8,948 bases of DNA from Myxococcales bacterium (GTDB taxonomy: Bacteria; Myxococcota; Myxococcia; Myxococcales; Myxococcaceae), in NCBI GenBank assembly GCA_009885595.1, contig VFKJ01000430.1, positions 1 to 8,948 on the forward strand, read 5' to 3'. The notes beneath the pieces are model-generated. The model did no database searches, was not told where the DNA came from, and saw nothing but the letters and a program-made list of their open reading frames with translations. Shown one piece after another: positions 6,335 to 8,948 of the stretch. Every line of letters begins with the position of its first letter. Position 1 is the stretch's first letter. The translations under genes and the position numbers were made by a program.

Positions 6335-7561
6335 ATGCCGATCGCGATTCAGCTCCCTGCGCTCTCGCCCACGATGTCCGAGGGGAAGATCACCAAGTGG
6401 CTCAAGAAGGAAGGCGACAAGGTCAACTCGGGTGACGGGATCGCCGAGTGCGAGACCGACAAGTCGAACCTCGAGATCGAGGCGACCGACAGCGGCACGC
6501 TGCTCAAGATCCTCGCGCCCGCGGGCAGCAGCACGCCGGTCGGTGGGGTGATCGGGTGGATCGGTAAGCCCGGAGAGGCGATCCCCGAGACGCCTGCGCC
6601 AGCGGCTCCCGTCGCTGCCGCGCCCAGGCCGGCGCCCGTGCTCTCGGCGGTGCCTTCGAAGCCGAAGCCTCCTCCGGTCCCCGTGGCTGCGCCGGCTCCG
6701 TCCGAGCGGCTGCGCGTCTCTCCGCTCGCGCGGAAGATGGCGGAGACCCAGGGCATCGATCTGGCGAGCGTTCCAGGTTCCGGCCCCAATGGCCGCATCG
6801 TGAAGAGCGACGTGGAGCAGGCGATGACCGCGCCCGCGCCCGGGAAGACCGGCCAGATCATCCGCGCCACGCCGGGTGTGCGGCTGCCGCCCGAGGAGCT
6901 TCCGGTGACCTCGATGCGCAAGGTGATCGCGCAGCGCCTCACCGAGGTGAAGCCGGGGGTGCCGCACTTCTACCTGACCATCGAGGTCGAGATGGATCAG
7001 GCGCTCCAGCTTCGGGAAGAGGCGAAGGCGCAGGACCTGAAGATCTCGGTCAACGACGTGCTGGTGAAGGCGACCGCGATGGCGGTGCGCCGCTTCCCGC
7101 GGATCAACCAGGTGTTCGCGGGCGATCGCATTCTGCAGCTCAAGACCGTGGACGTCGGGGTGGCGGTGGCGATCGAAGACGGGCTGATCACGCCGGTGGT
7201 GCGGGACGCCGACGTGAAGGGCATCACAGAGATCGCCCAGGAAATTCGCGAGCTGGCCGAGCGCGCGAAGCGCAAGGCGCTCAAGCCCGAGGAGTACACG
7301 GGTGGCTCGATCACGGTGTCGAACCTCGGCATGTTCGGCATCGACAGCTTCATCGCGGTGATCAACCCGCCGCAGGCGGCGATCCTCGCGGTGGGCAAGG
7401 TGGAGCCGAAGGTGGTCGTGCGCGACGGCGCGATGGTGATTCGCCAGATGATGTCGCTCACGCTCTCGGGTGATCACCGCGTCATCGACGGCGCGGTGGG
7501 CGCTCAATACCTGCAGGAACTCCGCTCTCTGCTCGAGCACCCGCTACGCTTGGTGTTGTGA
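6335..7561 (+). CDS. pdhC: Dihydrolipoamide acetyltransferase, E2 of pyruvate dehydrogenase
   Basis: This is the core of the complex: it carries the lipoyl arm, accepts the acetyl group from E1 and passes it to CoA. The 408 residues contain one lipoyl domain (1-80) with Lys43 in ETDKSN as the lipoylation site. An Ala/Pro-rich flexible linker (84-122) and a peripheral-subunit-binding domain (127-163; SPLARKMAE, GSGPNGRI) come next. A second short linker leads to the catalytic domain (187-408), which has TVSNLGMFGIDSF (327-339) and the active-site DHRVIDG (His381, Asp385). The mitochondrial-type start of the lipoyl domain (LPALSPTMSEGKI) agrees with the E1 subunits. The gene begins 19 bases after pdhB, with a poor ribosome-binding site (GAAAGAAG). 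Its TGA overlaps the GTG of the following lipoprotein gene. No E3 gene is adjacent. The single lipoyl domain is normal for this class. Confidence 0.96.
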   Translation: MPIAIQLPALSPTMSEGKITKWLKKEGDKVNSGDGIAECETDKSNLEIEATDSGTLLKILAPAGSSTPVGGVIGWIGKPGEAIPETPAPAAPVAAAPRPAPVLSAVPSKPKPPPVPVAAPAPSERLRVSPLARKMAETQGIDLASVPGSGPNGRIVKSDVEQAMTAPAPGKTGQIIRATPGVRLPPEELPVTSMRKVIAQRLTEVKPGVPHFYLTIEVEMDQALQLREEAKAQDLKISVNDVLVKATAMAVRRFPRINQVFAGDRILQLKTVDVGVAVAIEDGLITPVVRDADVKGITEIAQEIRELAERAKRKALKPEEYTGGSITVSNLGMFGIDSFIAVINPPQAAILAVGKVEPKVVVRDGAMVIRQMMSLTLSGDHRVIDGAVGAQYLQELRSLLEHPLRLVL

Positions 7562-8565
7562 GCACGACATCTGATCTCCCTCTCCCCCTCAGGGGAGAGG
7601 GTCGGGGTGAGGGGCGAACGTGGTTGCCTCTCATCATCCTCCTGGCCGCCTGCGCGGCCCCGTCAGCCTCCCAGGGCGGAGCCCGCTTCGATCCCGTCAA
7701 GCCGGTCACCCTGGCCCTGCCGCCGACCGCGCTCTTCGCCGTCTGCTGGCCGCAAGACGCGCTGCCCACCCAGCGCATCACGCTCACCTTCATGGGCGAC
7801 GACGTGCTCTTCGAAGCCAAGGAAGGGGCGAGCAACTCCACCGGCCGCTGCGTGCGCGAGATCGCCGCCACCGTTCCCTGGCCTTCGCGGCCGACGAGCA
7901 TCGACCTCGCCCCGCCCGAGCAACCCATCGACGGCTGGGCCGCGCTGGCGTGGGTGAGGCTCCTCTCCAGCTCCCGCTTCGGCCCGGAGCGAGGCGTCCT
8001 CGATCCTGCGCCGCTGGTGAGCGCGTGTCTCTCCAGGGCGGGGCCGCAGCGGCCCAGCACCCGCTTCCTCGTACGCCACACGCCCGGCTTCGAGGTGCGC
8101 GCGCTCCCGTCCGCGATGGCCGACGCCGAGCGCTGCATCGAGGCGGTGCTGAGCGCGACGGCCTGGCCTTCCAGCCGCGAGCTGTTCTTCCAGTTCGCGA
8201 CCGCCCGCGCGCCCGCGCCCGAAGGCGACGTCTCCGCCTACGTCCCGCCCTCGAGCAGCAGCGGCGCCGCGCTCGACCCGATGGTCGTCAAGGACGTCAT
8301 CCGCCTCGCCGGCCCGAAGGTCGGCGTCTGTTGGGAAGCCGCGCTCGACCGCCGCACCACCATCGGCGGCGGCCGCACCTTCCGCTTCAAGGTCGACGAC
8401 ACCGGCTCGGTGACGAACGCCTGGGTGGCCTCGACGATGAGCGATGGACCGACCGCGGCCGACTACCTGCTCGATCGCTGCCTCGCGCAGGTGCTCACCG
8501 GGCTTCACTTCCCGCCCGTGGCGGCCGACGGCGTCTACACCTGGGTCTTCGCTGCGCGCGGCTGA
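7558..8565 (+). CDS. Predicted lipoprotein with C-terminal AgmX/PglI-type domain
   Basis: This 335-residue exported protein has unknown function. A hydrophobic stretch ends in the lipobox LAAC (Cys32), so the mature protein should be lipid-anchored. Residues 240-335 resemble the AgmX/PglI C-terminal domain, a TonB-like fold common in myxobacterial envelope and gliding proteins: VIRLAGPKVGVCWEAAL (247-263), FRFKVDDTGSVTNAWVAS (275-292), DRCLAQVLTGLHFP (306-319), with paired cysteines 258 and 308. Two earlier segments (about 58-120 and 150-215) look like degenerate copies, with Cys63/98 and Cys157/193 (see findings). The start is uncertain. GTG at 7558 overlaps the pdhC stop (GTGA) and gives a 20-residue Arg-containing leader largely encoded by a repeat-like hairpin. 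TTG at 7624, nine bases after GAGGGG, would start directly at the hydrophobic core but lacks a basic n-region. The gene ends flush against the convergent PilZ gene. Confidence 0.8.
   Translation: MSTTSDLPLPLRGEGRGEGRTWLPLIILLAACAAPSASQGGARFDPVKPVTLALPPTALFAVCWPQDALPTQRITLTFMGDDVLFEAKEGASNSTGRCVREIAATVPWPSRPTSIDLAPPEQPIDGWAALAWVRLLSSSRFGPERGVLDPAPLVSACLSRAGPQRPSTRFLVRHTPGFEVRALPSAMADAERCIEAVLSATAWPSSRELFFQFATARAPAPEGDVSAYVPPSSSSGAALDPMVVKDVIRLAGPKVGVCWEAALDRRTTIGGGRTFRFKVDDTGSVTNAWVASTMSDGPTAADYLLDRCLAQVLTGLHFPPVAADGVYTWVFAARG
7576..7614 (+). repeat. REP-like palindromic element at the pdhC/lipoprotein junction
   Basis: CCCTCTCCCC (7578-7587) pairs perfectly with GGGGAGAGGG (7592-7601) around a 4-nt loop, followed by TCGGGGTGAGGGG. 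I recognise this pattern, including the trailing GGGGTGAGGG half, as a dispersed palindromic repeat seen in intergenic regions of many bacterial genomes. When translated it gives the telltale LPLRGEGRGEG peptide, as in residues 9-19 of the lipoprotein reading frame. Only one copy is in the window, so repetition cannot be shown here. It lies 16 bases after the pdhC stop and could also stabilise the 3' end of the pdh mRNA. No T-tract follows. Confidence 0.65.
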
Positions 8566-8892
8566 CTACTTCGCGCCTGCGAAGCGCTGCAGCACCGCGA
8601 GCTGGTGCGACTCCAGCCGGGTGAACTGAAGCCCCGAGCCGGGCGGCTGCGTCGACACCCGCCGCACCTGCGCCTGGAAGCTCAGCGGCCCGGTGGGAAA
8701 CTCGATCGTCACCGAGGTCAGCGAGCCAAAATTCAGCGCCACGCCCTCGAGGAAGAGGCCGCCCATCGAGAGATCCGCGCAGGTCCCTCTGATCGGCCCT
8801 CGTGGACCTTCGGCGGCTGCGGGAAAGCGACAGGCGAACCGGGGAAACTGGCGACGATCTTCAGCGCTCACGAGGCGGAGTATGGCCCTCAC
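8566..8892 (-). CDS. PilZ-domain protein, probable c-di-GMP receptor
   Basis: This 108-residue cytoplasmic protein is a single PilZ domain. Both cyclic-di-GMP contact motifs are present: RRQFPR (Arg14 and Arg18 of RxxxR, residues 13-18) and DLSMGG (Asp40, Ser42, Gly45 of DxSxxG). The beta-barrel strands follow through VTIEFPTGPLSFQAQVRRV (61-79) and GLQF (87-90), then a C-terminal helix. It therefore probably binds c-di-GMP and passes the signal to an unidentified partner. The start is ambiguous. GTG at 8892 overlaps the TGA of the upstream gene (GTGA), suggesting coupling. GTG at 8871 would give VSAEDRRQF, a natural beginning for this family. The frame is also open to the right edge. Neither GTG has a strong ribosome-binding site. 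The gene is convergent with the lipoprotein gene and no bases separate the two stop codons. Confidence 0.87.
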   Translation of the reverse strand: MRAILRLVSAEDRRQFPRFACRFPAAAEGPRGPIRGTCADLSMGGLFLEGVALNFGSLTSVTIEFPTGPLSFQAQVRRVSTQPPGSGLQFTRLESHQLAVLQRFAGAK

Positions 8893-8948
8893 GCGCGCGG
8901 GCGGGCAGGGGCTACGCCGCGCTCGGTCGCGAGGAAATCGAGCCAGAC
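8889..8948 (-). CDS. C-terminal end of a gene cut by the right edge
   Basis: On the minus strand the last 19 codons before a TGA (8891-8889) read VWLDFLATERG and then a Pro/Arg/Ala tail. The TGA overlaps the candidate GTG of the PilZ gene in the four-base arrangement GTGA, typical of coupled operon genes, and this is the main reason to believe the frame. Another minus-strand frame, the PilZ frame itself, is also open to the edge, so the evidence is thin. Too little is visible to name a product. Confidence 0.35.
   Translation of the reverse strand, partial: VWLDFLATERGVAPARPRA

Noticed and set aside
6257..7540. 427-codon minus-strand frame antisense to pdhC
   Set aside because: Same codon-bias artefact: Arg/His/Leu-rich with no motif.
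4197..7561. Branched-chain 2-oxoacid or acetoin dehydrogenase instead of pyruvate dehydrogenase
   Set aside because: The E1 alpha loop (RGHSMSD...YRTKDEV) and E1 beta blocks (MSGG...RGPNGA) fit the mitochondrial/alpha-proteobacterial pyruvate enzyme better, and the E2 begins LPALSPTMSEG as in pyruvate-type E2.
1..8948. CRISPR array, tRNA/rRNA genes, insertion sequence or prophage genes
   Set aside because: No regularly spaced direct repeats, no tRNA- or rRNA-like segments, and no transposase or integrase motifs were seen on either strand. The right-edge FLATERG fragment alone is too short to suggest a recombinase, and its following stop argues against one.

Overview
The window looks like chromosomal DNA of a high-G+C myxobacterium (Myxococcota). 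The grounds are roughly two-thirds G+C by eye, strong G/C bias at third codon positions (which produces long antisense reading frames), frequent GTG/TTG starts, a lipoprotein ending in an AgmX/PglI-type domain, and a small PilZ protein. Assignment below phylum level is not possible from this sequence.

Layout, left to right. Positions 1-155 hold no supportable gene, only GC-rich hairpins. A minus-strand gene (156-1592) encodes a transporter of the organophosphate:phosphate antiporter (GlpT/UhpT-like) branch of the major facilitator superfamily. A 114-bp divergent spacer (1593-1706) separates it from a plus-strand gene (1707-3326) for a large protein of unrecognised family with a two-helix membrane hairpin in its middle. 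Next, on the plus strand, is a HAD-superfamily hydrolase (3380-4117). The clearest block is a pyruvate dehydrogenase operon: E1 alpha (4197-5333), E1 beta (5335-6315) and E2 dihydrolipoamide acetyltransferase (6335-7561), with all expected catalytic signatures except a Gly-to-Ala change in the thiamine-diphosphate motif of E1 alpha. No E3 gene follows. Instead the E2 stop overlaps by four bases (GTGA) the putative start of a lipoprotein gene (7558-8565). Its first codons are formed by a perfect hairpin resembling the dispersed CCCTCTCCCC/GGGGAGAGGG repeats of many bacterial genomes. That gene abuts, stop to stop with no spacer, a minus-strand PilZ-domain gene (8566-8892). The PilZ gene in turn starts in a GTGA overlap with the end of a gene cut off by the right edge.

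How the genes work together: E1 alpha/beta decarboxylate pyruvate and acetylate the lipoyl arm of E2, which passes the acetyl group to CoA. The E3 needed to re-oxidise the lipoyl group must lie elsewhere. The transporter, membrane-hairpin protein, HAD enzyme, lipoprotein and PilZ protein have no sequence-visible tie to this reaction beyond position.

The most interesting observation is inside the lipoprotein. The C-terminal AgmX-like module appears to be the third of three divergent tandem modules. Each carries an Arg-Cys-(Val/Ile/Leu) motif exactly ten residues before an aromatic-Pro pair, and each has an earlier partner cysteine. The repeat element at the 5' end of the same gene, and the uncharacterised membrane-hairpin family, also merit a second look.
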